A stretch of 64,000 nt of DNA from Verrucomicrobiota bacterium (GTDB lineage Bacteria; Verrucomicrobiota; Verrucomicrobiia; Opitutales; Opitutaceae): contig JAEZGX010000020.1 in NCBI GenBank assembly GCA_023416735.1, positions 1 to 64,000 of the forward strand, given 5' to 3'. The translations under genes were made by a program, and so were the position numbers. Below, in pieces: positions 10,084 through 18,911 of the stretch. Each line of letters opens with the position of its first letter. The first letter of the stretch is position 1. Under the pieces are notes generated by a model, which was not told the origin of the DNA, did no database searches, and worked only from the letters and a program-made list of their open reading frames with translations.

Positions 10084-10112
10084 GGGCGCCCCTGCTGATT
10101 GCAGGGACGCCC
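10084..10112 (+). terminator. Stem-loop after the giant gene
   Basis: The arms GGGCGCCCCTGC and GCAGGGACGCCC pair over 12 bp with one mismatch around a TGATT loop, 16 bases after the stop codon. No T-run follows, so it is a factor-independent terminator only at low confidence; it may act as an mRNA-stabilising hairpin. Confidence 0.45.
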
Positions 10113-10118
10113 AACTCG

Positions 10119-10194
10119 AACCACCGAGGCAAAGGCGCGGAGAAGAGCTACAAACGGGTGGCTCCCAACTCTGTGTCTTTGTGCCTTGGTGGTT
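10119..10194. repeat. Palindromic gene-less element (CACAAAGACACAGAG type)
   Basis: The left arm 10119-10142 begins AACCACCGAGGC and the right arm 10169-10194 ends CCTTGGTGGTT. They are imperfect reverse complements over about 24-26 bases with a two-base gap, around a short unrelated core. It lies between the stem-loop and the convergent glycosyltransferase gene. It looks like a small MITE or the remnant of an inverted-repeat element, comparable in build to the repeats at 25669 and 37041. Confidence 0.6.
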
Positions 10195-10252
10195 TTTCCG
10201 TGGGCAAACGCTCGCTTTACGGTGCATGAACCCAGGAGGTGTTTCTTTAGAG

Positions 10253-11584
10253 CTATTTGCTCGGTCTTTTGCGCTCCCAGAGCAGCAACGGCGCGCAGAG
10301 GACGAGGGCTTCGACGGGCTTTCGATAGCGGCCTTCGTTGAGGACGATGGGTGTGAGACCTTGGACGACGAACCACGTGAGCAAGATCAGCGCGAGCAGC
10401 GCGCAATCGTGGCGGCGTTCGCGGCGGCAGAGCCAGAGCGTTGCGAAGGTGAGGACGAAAAGCGGTGCGAAGAGCCAACGGAGATGAAGGTTCAACCGGT
10501 CGACGAAGATCGCGGGATTGTTGTCGGGCCAGGAGCTGCCGAAGAACAGAAACATGAGGTTTTCGGGCAACCAGGGCCACCACGATGGGTTTGTCGCGGC
10601 GGCGGCTTCGAAGGCCGCGCGCCAGGATTCGCGCTGATTGTTGAGATCGATCGTGAATCTCAGTGCGCCGGTGCGTTTCGTTTTCCAGTCGGAGAACGGA
10701 CGGAATGGCTGCTCGTTCATCGACGGACTGCCGAACCAATAGGTGTAGCGCGTGACGCCGTTCTCGTGGAAATCGAGATGGACGGTTTTGTTGCCGGAGA
10801 CGGCGTAGACGTAGTCGTAGTGACCGGACGAAAGCGGATGGAAAATGCCGGTGAGCGCGTAAGTGCGATACGCGCAGGCGAGGAGAAGGGCGGCGAGCGA
10901 CAGGCCGAGTGCGAGGGCCTTGCGGAGTTTTTCGCGCTGCAGGCTCCACAGGTAGAGTGTGGCGACGGCGGCCATGGGAATCGCGACGCCGCGGGTGAGG
11001 CCGGCGAGCGTCCAGCAGAGTCCCATGGCGACGAAGGCGCCGAGGGTTTCTTTTCGTTTGCAGCGCCACGTCATCCAGAGGCTCAAGCCGACGAGCGGGA
11101 GGAAGAGCGTTTCCGACATGAACAGCCGGAAGATGCCAAACCACGACGGCAGATAGAGGATCGCGACCCAGGCGAGCAGCGCGGTGGTTTTGAGCCGGAA
11201 GAACTCGCGGAAGAAGCGATACCAGACCCACGTGTTCGCGACGCTCAGGAGACCCGCGTAGGCGGCGACGAGCGTGGGAATGTCGAGGGTGAATTTGGCG
11301 ATCGCTGCGAGCCAGAGTTGGTAGCCGATCTGGTTGATCGCATGGAGCGGGGTCTTGCCGAGGAGATCGGTGGCGTTGTTCCAGTGGCGAGCGGGATCGC
11401 TCCAGAGTTGGTCGAGCGGGTTATGCTCGGGGAGAAACGGATTCGCCAGACGCAGGGCGCAGCCGAGGACGATGAGGCTCCAGAAGGTGAGAACGGATGG
11501 GGAAGGACGCACGGGGGAGGGCGGGGTTGAGGCCCGTCCTACTTTGAGCGGAAGGGACGATGACTCCGGTTCGGATTTGCTCAT
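10253..11584 (-). CDS. Polytopic membrane glycosyltransferase-like protein (PMT/ArnT-like)
   Basis: The predicted 443-aa protein has about ten hydrophobic segments. Its N-terminal part (LRLANPFLPEHNPLDQLWSD) resembles the first periplasmic loop of GT39/GT83-type, polyprenyl-phosphate-sugar-dependent glycosyltransferases, where acidic residues bind metal. It would transfer a sugar from a lipid carrier on the outer face of the inner membrane; acceptor unknown. ATG at 11584 is chosen over an upstream in-frame ATG (11635) because the latter would overlap the divergent gene. Codons 12-24 are partly made of a REP-like GGGCGGGG palindrome (about 11515-11541), so a GTG start just downstream of that, before the first membrane segment, is possible. 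It converges on the giant gene and is divergent from the ICMT-like gene. Confidence 0.65.
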   Translation of the reverse strand: MSKSEPESSSLPLKVGRASTPPSPVRPSPSVLTFWSLIVLGCALRLANPFLPEHNPLDQLWSDPARHWNNATDLLGKTPLHAINQIGYQLWLAAIAKFTLDIPTLVAAYAGLLSVANTWVWYRFFREFFRLKTTALLAWVAILYLPSWFGIFRLFMSETLFLPLVGLSLWMTWRCKRKETLGAFVAMGLCWTLAGLTRGVAIPMAAVATLYLWSLQREKLRKALALGLSLAALLLACAYRTYALTGIFHPLSSGHYDYVYAVSGNKTVHLDFHENGVTRYTYWFGSPSMNEQPFRPFSDWKTKRTGALRFTIDLNNQRESWRAAFEAAAATNPSWWPWLPENLMFLFFGSSWPDNNPAIFVDRLNLHLRWLFAPLFVLTFATLWLCRRERRHDCALLALILLTWFVVQGLTPIVLNEGRYRKPVEALVLCAPLLLWERKRPSK

Positions 11585-11637
11585 CCGGACGAACATTGCT
11601 GACCGAGCGGGTGCGCCAGCTAGGTTGGCGCACAACC

Positions 11638-13497
11638 ATGCTCCGGGTGTCGATGGGAGAACGGGGGATCGCTCTGATCCGCTGCGCGTTTGCCGCGTTT
11701 TTGTTTCTTGTGATTGCGGGCGTCGCCGGTGCGGCGGACGTCGACATCGGATTGACGCTCGAGGCGCGCGGGACGGACGTGCGTGTGACGGTGCGAAATG
11801 CTGCGTCGGCGCCGCTGCGTCTGGCGGAAGTTTCGGTCGAGCTGGAATCTCGGCGTTACACCGCGGCGGAAGCGCCGACGATCGAGGCGGGAGAGACGCA
11901 CACCTTCGCGTTCACAGTCGCTTGGCCGAGCAGCAGTGGCAGTTATTCGCTGATCGCGCGCGTGGCGTATTGGAATCGGAGCGAGCGGTATTCACTGGTG
12001 CATGTAGGCGAGTTTCACGCGGGGGCGCCACGACGGGTGCAATCGCGAGCGGAGCTTGAGGCGCCGTTCCTTCAGAAGGAAGGGGCAATCAAGCTGACGG
12101 CTGAGCAGCCGGAACGATGGATCCTGACGCTGCCGGAAGAGGTCGAAGTGCGGGCGGACAACGTTGCGGACGGAGTGAGAACGTGGCGCGTGCGCGGGCG
12201 GAATTCGGACTTCACCAACACGTATCCGATTTTCGCCTACCGGCAGGAAGACGCCGCGGGAGGGAAGGTGTTGCAACTCGTGCAGGGCACGCTGCGGCTC
12301 GATTTTCGATCGGCGGATTATCCGCGGGGGGCGCTGCCGAACGGGCTGCTGCTGGCACTGCTGCTGATCTTTGGGAGCGCGTCGTTTGTGGTGCTGTGTG
12401 TGGTGCACCCGAAGGGAGCGGCGGGCGATTGGGTGGCGAAGGTCTTTGCGCGATTCTGGCTGCTGTTGCTTGGTTACTGGGTGCTGCGTGAACTTCCGGT
12501 GATTTGCGGCGCCTTGCAGCAACTGCCGTGGCTCGGCCGCTTCTTTGACCTCGCGAAGCCGTTCACGCTCGGGCCGGAGTATCGGCGGTTTTTCACGCCG
12601 CAGGGCTGGCTGCCATGGGGCATGGCAGATCTCTACGGCGCGGCCGTCGTGGTGATTTCGCCGGTGTATTCGTGGTTCTGTGACAGGGCTACACCGTGGA
12701 GGGAAGACAAGTATGCGGCGTTCGTGGCGTATGTGTTTTCATCGCCCTGGCGGCTGGTGCGGAAGCTGCGGCTGGCGGCGGTGAGGCAGTGGCGGGGGCC
12801 GGCGAAGCTGGGTTTTCTCACGTGTTGCGTGAAGGTGTTCTTCATTCCGCTTTTGTGCGCGTGGGTGATTCAGAATTCGCAGCACATGGCGAATCTGACG
12901 CGGTCGCTCGATTGGAGCTGGCCGGTGATCAACCGCTACCTGCGCGAGGCATGCATTTTTGTGGATACGGCGGTGTTTTGCGTGGGCTACACGGTCGAGG
13001 CGGTGTTTCTGCGGAATCGAATTCGGTCGGTGGAGCCGACGTTTCTCGGGTGGATTGTGTGCCTTTGGTGTTATCCGCCGTTCAATGCGGTCTCGTTTCA
13101 GCCGTTCACGGCGAACGCGTGGAATGTGTCGCTGCGAGTGGGGTGGCTGCAGCACGAAATCTGGGCAGTGGTGGGGCAGGCGTTGATCACGTTGAGCTGG
13201 GTGATCTTTGCGTGGGCATCGATCGCGCTCGGGTTCAAGGCCTCGAATCTGACGAACCGGGGGATCGTGACGCATGGGCCGTATCGGTTTTGTCGGCATC
13301 CGGCTTATACGGTGAAGATTTTCGGATGGGTCGTAGGCGCGGTGTTTTTCGCGGAGCACGGCGCGCTGGGGATGTTCGGGCTGGCGTTGATTTATTTTCT
13401 GCGTGCCTGGACCGAGGAGCGGCATCTGGGGCTTGATCCGGAGTATCGGAAATATTGTGACAAGGTGCGGTGGCGGTTTTTGCCGGGGGTGGTGTGA
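11638..13497 (+). CDS. Membrane protein with exported N-terminal domain and ICMT/PEMT-like C-terminus
   Basis: The 619-aa protein begins with a signal sequence (IALIRCAFAAFLFLVIAGVAGAA). An approximately 200-residue beta-rich extracytoplasmic domain follows, then a long multi-spanning region. The last about 90 residues carry the isoprenylcysteine/phospholipid methyltransferase signature GPYRFCRHPAY, then EERHL...YRKYC and RFLPG, which bind S-adenosylmethionine in the ICMT/PEMT family. The substrate is unknown and could be a membrane lipid. ATG 11638 is preferred; 11653 is an alternative. Only 53 bases separate it from the divergent glycosyltransferase start, so the promoters must overlap. The N-terminal exported domain is not a standard part of the ICMT family. 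Confidence 0.65.
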   Translation: MLRVSMGERGIALIRCAFAAFLFLVIAGVAGAADVDIGLTLEARGTDVRVTVRNAASAPLRLAEVSVELESRRYTAAEAPTIEAGETHTFAFTVAWPSSSGSYSLIARVAYWNRSERYSLVHVGEFHAGAPRRVQSRAELEAPFLQKEGAIKLTAEQPERWILTLPEEVEVRADNVADGVRTWRVRGRNSDFTNTYPIFAYRQEDAAGGKVLQLVQGTLRLDFRSADYPRGALPNGLLLALLLIFGSASFVVLCVVHPKGAAGDWVAKVFARFWLLLLGYWVLRELPVICGALQQLPWLGRFFDLAKPFTLGPEYRRFFTPQGWLPWGMADLYGAAVVVISPVYSWFCDRATPWREDKYAAFVAYVFSSPWRLVRKLRLAAVRQWRGPAKLGFLTCCVKVFFIPLLCAWVIQNSQHMANLTRSLDWSWPVINRYLREACIFVDTAVFCVGYTVEAVFLRNRIRSVEPTFLGWIVCLWCYPPFNAVSFQPFTANAWNVSLRVGWLQHEIWAVVGQALITLSWVIFAWASIALGFKASNLTNRGIVTHGPYRFCRHPAYTVKIFGWVVGAVFFAEHGALGMFGLALIYFLRAWTEERHLGLDPEYRKYCDKVRWRFLPGVV

Positions 13498-13627
13498 GAT
13501 CGCGCAGTAACTTCAACCCGATGAACGAAAGCACGCTCCCGGTTGAGGGGGTGGGGCTGTTGGGTTCTGTGGGGGACGTGCGTGAGCCGTGGCTCGGGGC
13601 GGCCTGCGCATAAGCCTCCCTCCTGCG

Positions 13628-14201
13628 ATGCGCTTTTTGCTACTTCAGTTGTCGGCTGCGGTCACCGTCTTTGCGGCGGCACCGGTGCCGCGTGACGTCG
13701 CGCCGGAGCGGATACGTGGCCCGAAGCCGCGGAATGTCGTTTTTATTCTAAGCGACGATCATCGCTACGATGCGATGAGTTTCATGGGGCATCCGTTTGC
13801 GCGGACGCCGCAGATGGACGCGATGGCGCGGAACGGCTTGCATCTGAAAAACGCGCGCGTGACGACATCGCTGTGTTCGCCGAGCCGGGCGTCGACTTTG
13901 ACGGAGCTCTACACGTTTCGCCATCGCGTGATCGACAACAACCGGCCGATTCCGCCGGGGACGGTTTACTTCCCGCAGTATTTGCAATCGCGGCCGGATT
14001 ATACGCTGAATGTCGACGGCGAGCGCGTGCGGCAGAAAGGCTACATCACGGATGAGTTGACGGATTATGCGATCGATTGGCTGGCGAAACAGGATCCGGT
14101 GGGAGAAGCCGTTTTTCCTGTATTTGTCGCATAAGGCCGTGCACGCGAATTTCCCGCAGTTGCCCACGGTCTTCGCGCTGTGCGGGGAGGAGCACAAATA
14201 G
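13628..14201 (+). pseudogene. Decayed sulfatase
   Basis: The sequence starts with a signal peptide (MRFLLLQLSAAVTVFAAA) and a good sulfatase N-terminus: FILSDDHRYD metal site and CSPSRAS, the formylglycine motif. After FPQYLQ about 40 family residues (the GKWHMG region) are missing and the text resumes at YTLNVDGERV...KGYITDELTDYA. Near 14095-14103 a frameshift cuts it off. In the next frame KPFFLYLSHKAVHANFPQ continues the family sequence and then runs into an unrelated tail ending at 14201. About half of the enzyme, including the second metal-site half, is absent. It lies directly upstream of an intact sulfatase of a different subfamily and probably is not functional. Confidence 0.85.
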
Positions 14202-14258
14202 TAATCACATAATCGTTTTTAACAGCGAATGGACGTGAATGAAAACCAAGGAGGCGGG

Positions 14259-16121
14259 ATGAGGGGGCGATATTTTATGCTAAGATTCCTGTTGGCTTTT
14301 TTGTGGGCGGCAGAGTTGGGCGTGGCCGCGGAGCGGCCGAATGTGGTTTGGCTGACGAGTGAGGATCATGGGCCGGAAATGGGATGTTACGGCGATCCGC
14401 TCGCGCGGACGCCGAATGTCGATGCGCTTGCGGAGAAGGGCATGATTTTCACCCGCGTGTGGGCAGTGCATCCGGTGTGCGCGCCGGCGCGGACCGCGCT
14501 CATCATGGGCATGTATGGTCACAGCACGGGAGCGATGCACATGCGCTCGATGGTGCCGATGCCGGCGGGCACGAAGATGTTTCCGGAGTTGCTGCGCGAG
14601 GCGGGGTATTACTGCACCAACAACGAAAAGGAGGATTACAACCTGCCGAAAACGGAACGCACTTGGGACGAATCATCGAAGGAAGCGCACTGGCGGAAGC
14701 GAAGGGAGGGGCAGCCGTTTTTCGCGGTGTTCAATTCGATGAAGAGTCACGAGTCGCAGATTCGGGTGCGTCCGCACGAACTCGTGACGGATCCGGCGAA
14801 AGTGCGGGTGCCGGCGTATCATCCGGACTTGCCGGAGGTGCGGCGGGATTGGGCGCAGTATTACGACCAGGTGAGCGCGGCAGATGCGGATGCGGGCGCA
14901 CGGCTGCGGGAGTTGGAGGAGGCGGGATTGGCGGAGGAGACGATTGTGTTTTATTTCGGAGATCACGGGAGCGGGATGCCGCGGAGCAAGCGGTGGCCGG
15001 GCAACTCGGGTTTGCACGTGCCGCTCGTGGTTTATTTTCCGCCGAAGTGGCGGCATCTCGCGCCGGAGGAATATCGGCCGGGTGGAAGATCGGATCGGCT
15101 GGTGAGCTTTGTGGATTTCGCGCCGACGCTGTTGAGTTTGGCAGGGGTCCGTCCGCCGGAGTGGATGCAAGGGCGTGCGTTTGCGGGGAAGTGGGCCGGG
15201 GACGGTGCGAGCTATTTGTTCGGAGCGCGCGGGCGGATAGACGAGCGCGCGGACGAGGTCCGCAGCGTGACGGACGGGCGGTATGTTTATTTGCGTAATT
15301 TTCGGCTGGATACGCCGCAGGGGCCGTTTATCGCGTATCAATTCGAAACGCCGACGACGCGCGTGTGGCGGGAACAATTCGAGGCGGGAAAAACGAATGA
15401 GGCGCAGTCAGCGTTCTGGCGGACGCCGCGGGCGCCGGAGGAATTGTATGATTTGCAGAGCGATCCCGACGAGGTCCGCAATCTCGCGGAGTCGGCGGAG
15501 CATCGGGCGATCAAGGAGCGGATGCGCGAGGCATTGTTTTCCCATCTGGAAGAAATTCGAGATGTGTGTCTGCTGCCGGAAGGCGAGATGGTGGCGCGGT
15601 CGCGGGGCGGATCGCCCTACGACATGGCGCGCAACGGCGACGTGTATCCGTTGCAGCGCATCATGTCCGCGGCGGATTTGGCGGCGGAGCTGGGCTTGGA
15701 CGATGTCGACAGGTTGGGCGAGTTGCTGCGCGACGATGACAGTGCGGTGCGCACTTGGGCGGCGCTCGGAGTGTTGATGCGCGGCGAGCCGGCGGTGCGG
15801 AAAATGGAGGATGCGTTGCAGGTGGCGATGAAGGACGGCTCGCCGTTGGTGCGGGTGGCGGCGGCGCGGGCACTGGCGCAGCATGGGACGAACTCAAGCG
15901 ACGCGGCGTTGGCGGTGCTGGGGGATCACGCTGATCCGAAGGTGCACGGAGTGTTTGTTGCGATGAGCGCGTTGGAGGCGATCGATCAACTCGGTGAAAA
16001 AGGGGAGCCGCTGAAAGCACGCGTGCGCTCGATCGACGATGCTGCCGGCCTGCCGCATCCGCGATATAGGGGGTATGTGCAGAGTTTGAAGGCGGAGATT
16101 CTCGAACCGCGCGGTTGGTAG
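14259..16121 (+). CDS. Secreted sulfatase with HEAT-like C-terminal extension
   Basis: A 620-aa type I (formylglycine) sulfatase. The start is fixed by AAGGAGG about six bases before ATG 14259, giving signal peptide MRGRYFMLRFLLAFLWAA. The metal-site motif TSEDHGPEMGCYGD is followed by CAPARTALIMG, a CxPxR motif that should be converted to formylglycine, then FYFGDHGSGMPRSKRW, the second metal-site part. After the sulfatase C-terminal YDLQSDPDEVRNLA block, residues from about 470 form HEAT-like helical repeats (AVRTWAALGVLMRG, LVRVAAARALAQHG). It hydrolyses sulfate esters outside the cytoplasm, possibly on polysaccharides; the actual substrate cannot be read. No maturase gene is present in the window. 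Confidence 0.9.
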   Translation: MRGRYFMLRFLLAFLWAAELGVAAERPNVVWLTSEDHGPEMGCYGDPLARTPNVDALAEKGMIFTRVWAVHPVCAPARTALIMGMYGHSTGAMHMRSMVPMPAGTKMFPELLREAGYYCTNNEKEDYNLPKTERTWDESSKEAHWRKRREGQPFFAVFNSMKSHESQIRVRPHELVTDPAKVRVPAYHPDLPEVRRDWAQYYDQVSAADADAGARLRELEEAGLAEETIVFYFGDHGSGMPRSKRWPGNSGLHVPLVVYFPPKWRHLAPEEYRPGGRSDRLVSFVDFAPTLLSLAGVRPPEWMQGRAFAGKWAGDGASYLFGARGRIDERADEVRSVTDGRYVYLRNFRLDTPQGPFIAYQFETPTTRVWREQFEAGKTNEAQSAFWRTPRAPEELYDLQSDPDEVRNLAESAEHRAIKERMREALFSHLEEIRDVCLLPEGEMVARSRGGSPYDMARNGDVYPLQRIMSAADLAAELGLDDVDRLGELLRDDDSAVRTWAALGVLMRGEPAVRKMEDALQVAMKDGSPLVRVAAARALAQHGTNSSDAALAVLGDHADPKVHGVFVAMSALEAIDQLGEKGEPLKARVRSIDDAAGLPHPRYRGYVQSLKAEILEPRGW

Positions 16122-16146
16122 GGGCGGCCGGGACGCCTCGCCCTAC
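16118..16146. repeat. REP-like GTAGGG...CCCTAC palindrome between convergent genes
   Basis: A 29-base imperfect palindrome starting GTAGGGGCGG and ending GCCCTAC. It overlaps the stop codons of the sulfatase (+) and the glycosidase-like gene (-), so it could act as a bidirectional terminator. It belongs to the same loose family as 11515-11541 and 39424-39450. Confidence 0.55.
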
Positions 16147-17546
16147 ATTGATCTGCCGATGCGCTTGAGGTGGACGGCGGGGTGAGAGGGGAAGGGGTTT
16201 TCGAGGAGGAGATTGGCGCGGGCGGTGATGTTGGGAGCGGGCCGGAGCTCGCCGGTTTGGCAGTCGAACCAAACGACGCTGAACTCGGCGCCGTCGGCGG
16301 CGCTCAGGTCGAGTTGAAGCTTTTCCCCGGCGCGAACGAATGCGGCGTATTCACGGCCTGGATTCGCGAGGCAGTGTTCGCTCGAGGAGAGTTCACGATG
16401 AGGGATGGAGCGCGCGAGATCGATCTGACGCGAGAAACGCGCGGCGAAGCCCATTTGGCGGCGGATTTCGGCTTCTTCGGGATTCGGCTCGGGAGGCGAA
16501 CCGAAGCGCGCGTCCTTGTAGGTGTCCATGTAGATGAAGCTCGTTCCGCGCATCAGCGCGCGCCAGGGCAGCGTCGGGTCTTCGCGCGACTTCAGCCATT
16601 CGATGTGGTCGGTGTCGATGATCACGACCTTCCGGCCTTCGACGTCGGGGATGTCGTGGTGGTAGCCATCCTGCTTTTCAGGGGCGATCCAGTCGGCGTT
16701 GCTCGCGAAGAGCTTTTCGTTGGTCACGTGCGCGCCGGTGAGTCCGACGAGGTGCTGTTTGGGTTTGGTGCGCTCGTGGGCTTTGATGAAATCGATCCAG
16801 TAGTATTGGAAATCGACGGCGCCCTCGTGGAGCTCGTTGCCGATTTCCCACATGAGCCCGTCGATGTCGTTAAGCGTATCGATCATCTTGCGGACGTAAG
16901 CTTCCTGGACTTCGAGGACCGCCGGATTTTCGAGGGTGTGAACCTGCAGGCCGGTGCCGCTGCCGTTGGGATCGCCGTCGATGCCGTTGATGTTGTTGGC
17001 GCGGTGATACGGGTGGCCGTTGTAGGCTTTGTGCAGGCCGGGTTTGCCGCCGGTTTTGTCGAGGCTGAAGCCTTGGAAAAACATCACCGAAACGTAGATG
17101 CCGCGCTCGTTGGCGCGGAGCACGCGTTCGCGCAGGCGGGTGAAGTAGGCGTCGTTGAATTTGGTGAGATCGAACTTCGGTTCGCCGTCCAGCGCGGTGC
17201 CGGGACCGGTGCGTTCGTAGATTGTTGGCGAGTAGCGGACCATGCGTTCGGTGAACTGCATCCACGACGCGTGCTCCCAGACCCAGATGCGGAGGAAGTT
17301 GTGGCCGTGGCCTGTGGTGAAATCGAGCCACGCTTCGAAGTTAAAATCGGGTGTTTCGGGAAGCTGGCGCTCCTGCACGGTCGCCCACGTGTGGGAGCCA
17401 GTGAGGAAAATCGCACGACCGGTGGCGTCGGCGATCCAGCGCGGATTCTCCGGATGGATGCGGAGCGGAGCCGCGTCGGCGGACGCCGCGAGTGCGACGA
17501 AGGCGCATGTGAGCGCGGCGAGCTTGGGAACGAGGCGGAAGGTCAT
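16143..17546 (-). CDS. Secreted glycosidase-like protein with C-terminal collagen-binding-like domain
   Basis: The 467-aa product has a signal peptide ending ASADA. The mature N-terminus (NPRWIADATGRAIFLTGSHTW) resembles the DUF4038/DUF6298 and GH140 group, which are TIM-barrel enzymes. LMWEIGNELHEG contains the NE pair expected of a clan GH-A acid/base, and the C-terminal 90 residues (REYAAFVRAGEKLQLDLS...FSVVWFDCQTGE) match the small sandwich domain annotated as a putative collagen-binding domain in such proteins. It follows the RraA-like gene by 14 bases, so the two are probably cotranscribed. Substrate unknown; family knowledge suggests plant or algal polysaccharide side chains. Confidence 0.75.
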   Translation of the reverse strand: MTFRLVPKLAALTCAFVALAASADAAPLRIHPENPRWIADATGRAIFLTGSHTWATVQERQLPETPDFNFEAWLDFTTGHGHNFLRIWVWEHASWMQFTERMVRYSPTIYERTGPGTALDGEPKFDLTKFNDAYFTRLRERVLRANERGIYVSVMFFQGFSLDKTGGKPGLHKAYNGHPYHRANNINGIDGDPNGSGTGLQVHTLENPAVLEVQEAYVRKMIDTLNDIDGLMWEIGNELHEGAVDFQYYWIDFIKAHERTKPKQHLVGLTGAHVTNEKLFASNADWIAPEKQDGYHHDIPDVEGRKVVIIDTDHIEWLKSREDPTLPWRALMRGTSFIYMDTYKDARFGSPPEPNPEEAEIRRQMGFAARFSRQIDLARSIPHRELSSSEHCLANPGREYAAFVRAGEKLQLDLSAADGAEFSVVWFDCQTGELRPAPNITARANLLLENPFPSHPAVHLKRIGRSM

Positions 17547-17560
17547 GGGGTGGAGCGTAG

Positions 17561-18415
17561 TTATTTTACGGATGCATCAACGGGTCGGCCGGAGCGCTCG
17601 TAGAGTTTTTTGCGCGAGTTCTTGTCCCAGTTGAGCGTGTAGCGGGCGTAGTCGGCGACGATGCGGGCCTTAGCGCGAGGAACGACGATGACCCCATCGC
17701 CATCGGCGACGACGACGTCGCCGGGATTGACGAGCACGCCGCCGATGACGACCGGACGGTTGACCGACTCCAGGTCGTTGCGGCCGGCACGGATGCCGCG
17801 GGCAGGCTGGCGATAGTAGAGTGGAACCTCCTGCGCGATGATCTCGTCGGTGTCGCGCGCGCCGCCGTTGGTGACGACACCGACGCAGCCTGCGAGCTGC
17901 CAGGCGAGGATGTTATTGGAGCCGATGGAGCCGACGTCGGCGCCCGGTGCGTCCTCGATCATTAGGACGGAGCCGGGGCGCAGGACCTTCTGGAATGCCT
18001 CGGAGGAGCGGTTGCGATACCAGCCAACCATCCATTCGTTGAACTGCTGTGCGGCGCCTTCGGGAGCGGGGGGCTGTTGGGTGGGAACGTAGCGCGCGGT
18101 GACGGCGATGCCGACGACGCGGTGCTTGAATTCCTTGGTGTCGCGCCACAGCGGAGCGATGGCTGGGTCGATGAGACCGACATTTTTCAGGCCGGCGACG
18201 TCCATGCCGTCGCTCACATCGGAGACACGCAGATGGGCGAAAGCGGCGAGCAGTTCCTGGTCGTCCTCGAGTGGATAGACCGAGGTCGCGATCAATGCGC
18301 TGCCGGCGCGCAAAGCTTCGGAGTCGGGTTCACTCAAGTGGGCAACGTGGGCCGAGGAGGTTGCGAGGCAAAAGAGGCCGATTGCAGACGAGAAGGCGGC
18401 GGATGGAGGCTTCAT
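17561..18415 (-). CDS. RraA-like protein with N-terminal signal sequence
   Basis: The 284-aa sequence has an RraA/HMG-aldolase fold signature: GCVGVVTNGGARDTDE and GDVVVADGDGVIVVP. Family members are either RNase E inhibitors or class II aldolases acting on 4-hydroxy-4-methyl-2-oxoglutarate-type acids; the GGxRD motif with the later acidic residue favours the aldolase-like, metal-binding type. The N-terminus (AFSSAIGLFCLATSSAHVA) looks exported, unusual for RraA proteins. It is the first gene of a two-gene unit with the glycosidase-like gene, which favours a carbohydrate or uronate-derived acid substrate. The actual reaction is unknown. Confidence 0.75.
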   Translation of the reverse strand: MKPPSAAFSSAIGLFCLATSSAHVAHLSEPDSEALRAGSALIATSVYPLEDDQELLAAFAHLRVSDVSDGMDVAGLKNVGLIDPAIAPLWRDTKEFKHRVVGIAVTARYVPTQQPPAPEGAAQQFNEWMVGWYRNRSSEAFQKVLRPGSVLMIEDAPGADVGSIGSNNILAWQLAGCVGVVTNGGARDTDEIIAQEVPLYYRQPARGIRAGRNDLESVNRPVVIGGVLVNPGDVVVADGDGVIVVPRAKARIVADYARYTLNWDKNSRKKLYERSGRPVDASVK

Positions 18416-18420
18416 TCCCG

Positions 18421-18436
18421 ACGACGAAAACGTCGT
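18421..18436 (-). promoter_or_regulatory. ACGACG-AAAA-CGTCGT palindrome before the RraA-like gene
   Basis: A perfect inverted repeat with 6-base arms and an AAAA spacer, ending five bases before the start codon. It could be a repressor operator or an RNA hairpin covering the ribosome binding site. No matching copy was noticed elsewhere. Confidence 0.35.
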
Positions 18437-18604
18437 GAGCGTCGATGACCACGGGTCAGGAGTTCATGGGGTTGAACAATCGGGGGCGTTTTCTGCGCTG
18501 TCGGGGCCTTTGGGCCTTTCAGTGACAAACGTGAGGAGCTCGATCACAACTGTGACCGCTTGCTCGCGGGGCACGACTGAGAACTGCGGGCGGGGGGCGC
18601 TCCT

Positions 18605-18641
18605 AAAAATCAGAAAAAGTTGGACACCTCAGTCCGTCCAA
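18605..18641 (-). terminator. Intrinsic terminator of tRNA-Glu
   Basis: On the minus strand the arms TTGGAC/GTCCAA close a 10-base loop and are followed by CTTTTTCTGATTTTT. It sits about 56 bases downstream of the tRNA-Glu 3' end in the right orientation. Confidence 0.7.
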
Positions 18642-18696
18642 ATGCGCTTTCCTCCCTCTAACTTGCTCCCGCGCTACCTCTGAGGCGAGGTTGAGT

Positions 18697-18771
18697 TGGC
18701 GCCCTCACGGGGAATCGAACCCCGGTTTGAGCCTTGAGAGGGCTCCGTCCTAGCCGCTAGACGATGAGGGC
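18697..18771 (-). tRNA. tRNA-Glu (CUC)
   Basis: A full cloverleaf is readable on the minus strand: acceptor GCCCTCA/TGAGGGC, the D-arm typical of Glu tRNAs (GTCTAGCGGCTAGGAC), anticodon stem GAGCC/GGCTC around loop CTCTCAA (anticodon CUC), and T-arm CGGGGTTCGATTCCCCG. The 3' end is discriminator G followed by an encoded CCA. Confidence 0.97.
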
Positions 18772-18911
18772 GGCGCTGGGAGGGGAGACGCTTTCTATTT
18801 CGGGGCGGGCGTCAAGCGTGGGGTTTGTGGACGCGGAACGACGCACGTGCGATGGCGGGCAAGCGTTGACAGCGGAGCGGGTCTGGTCGGTTTTCAGGTC
18901 GCAACGCGCGT

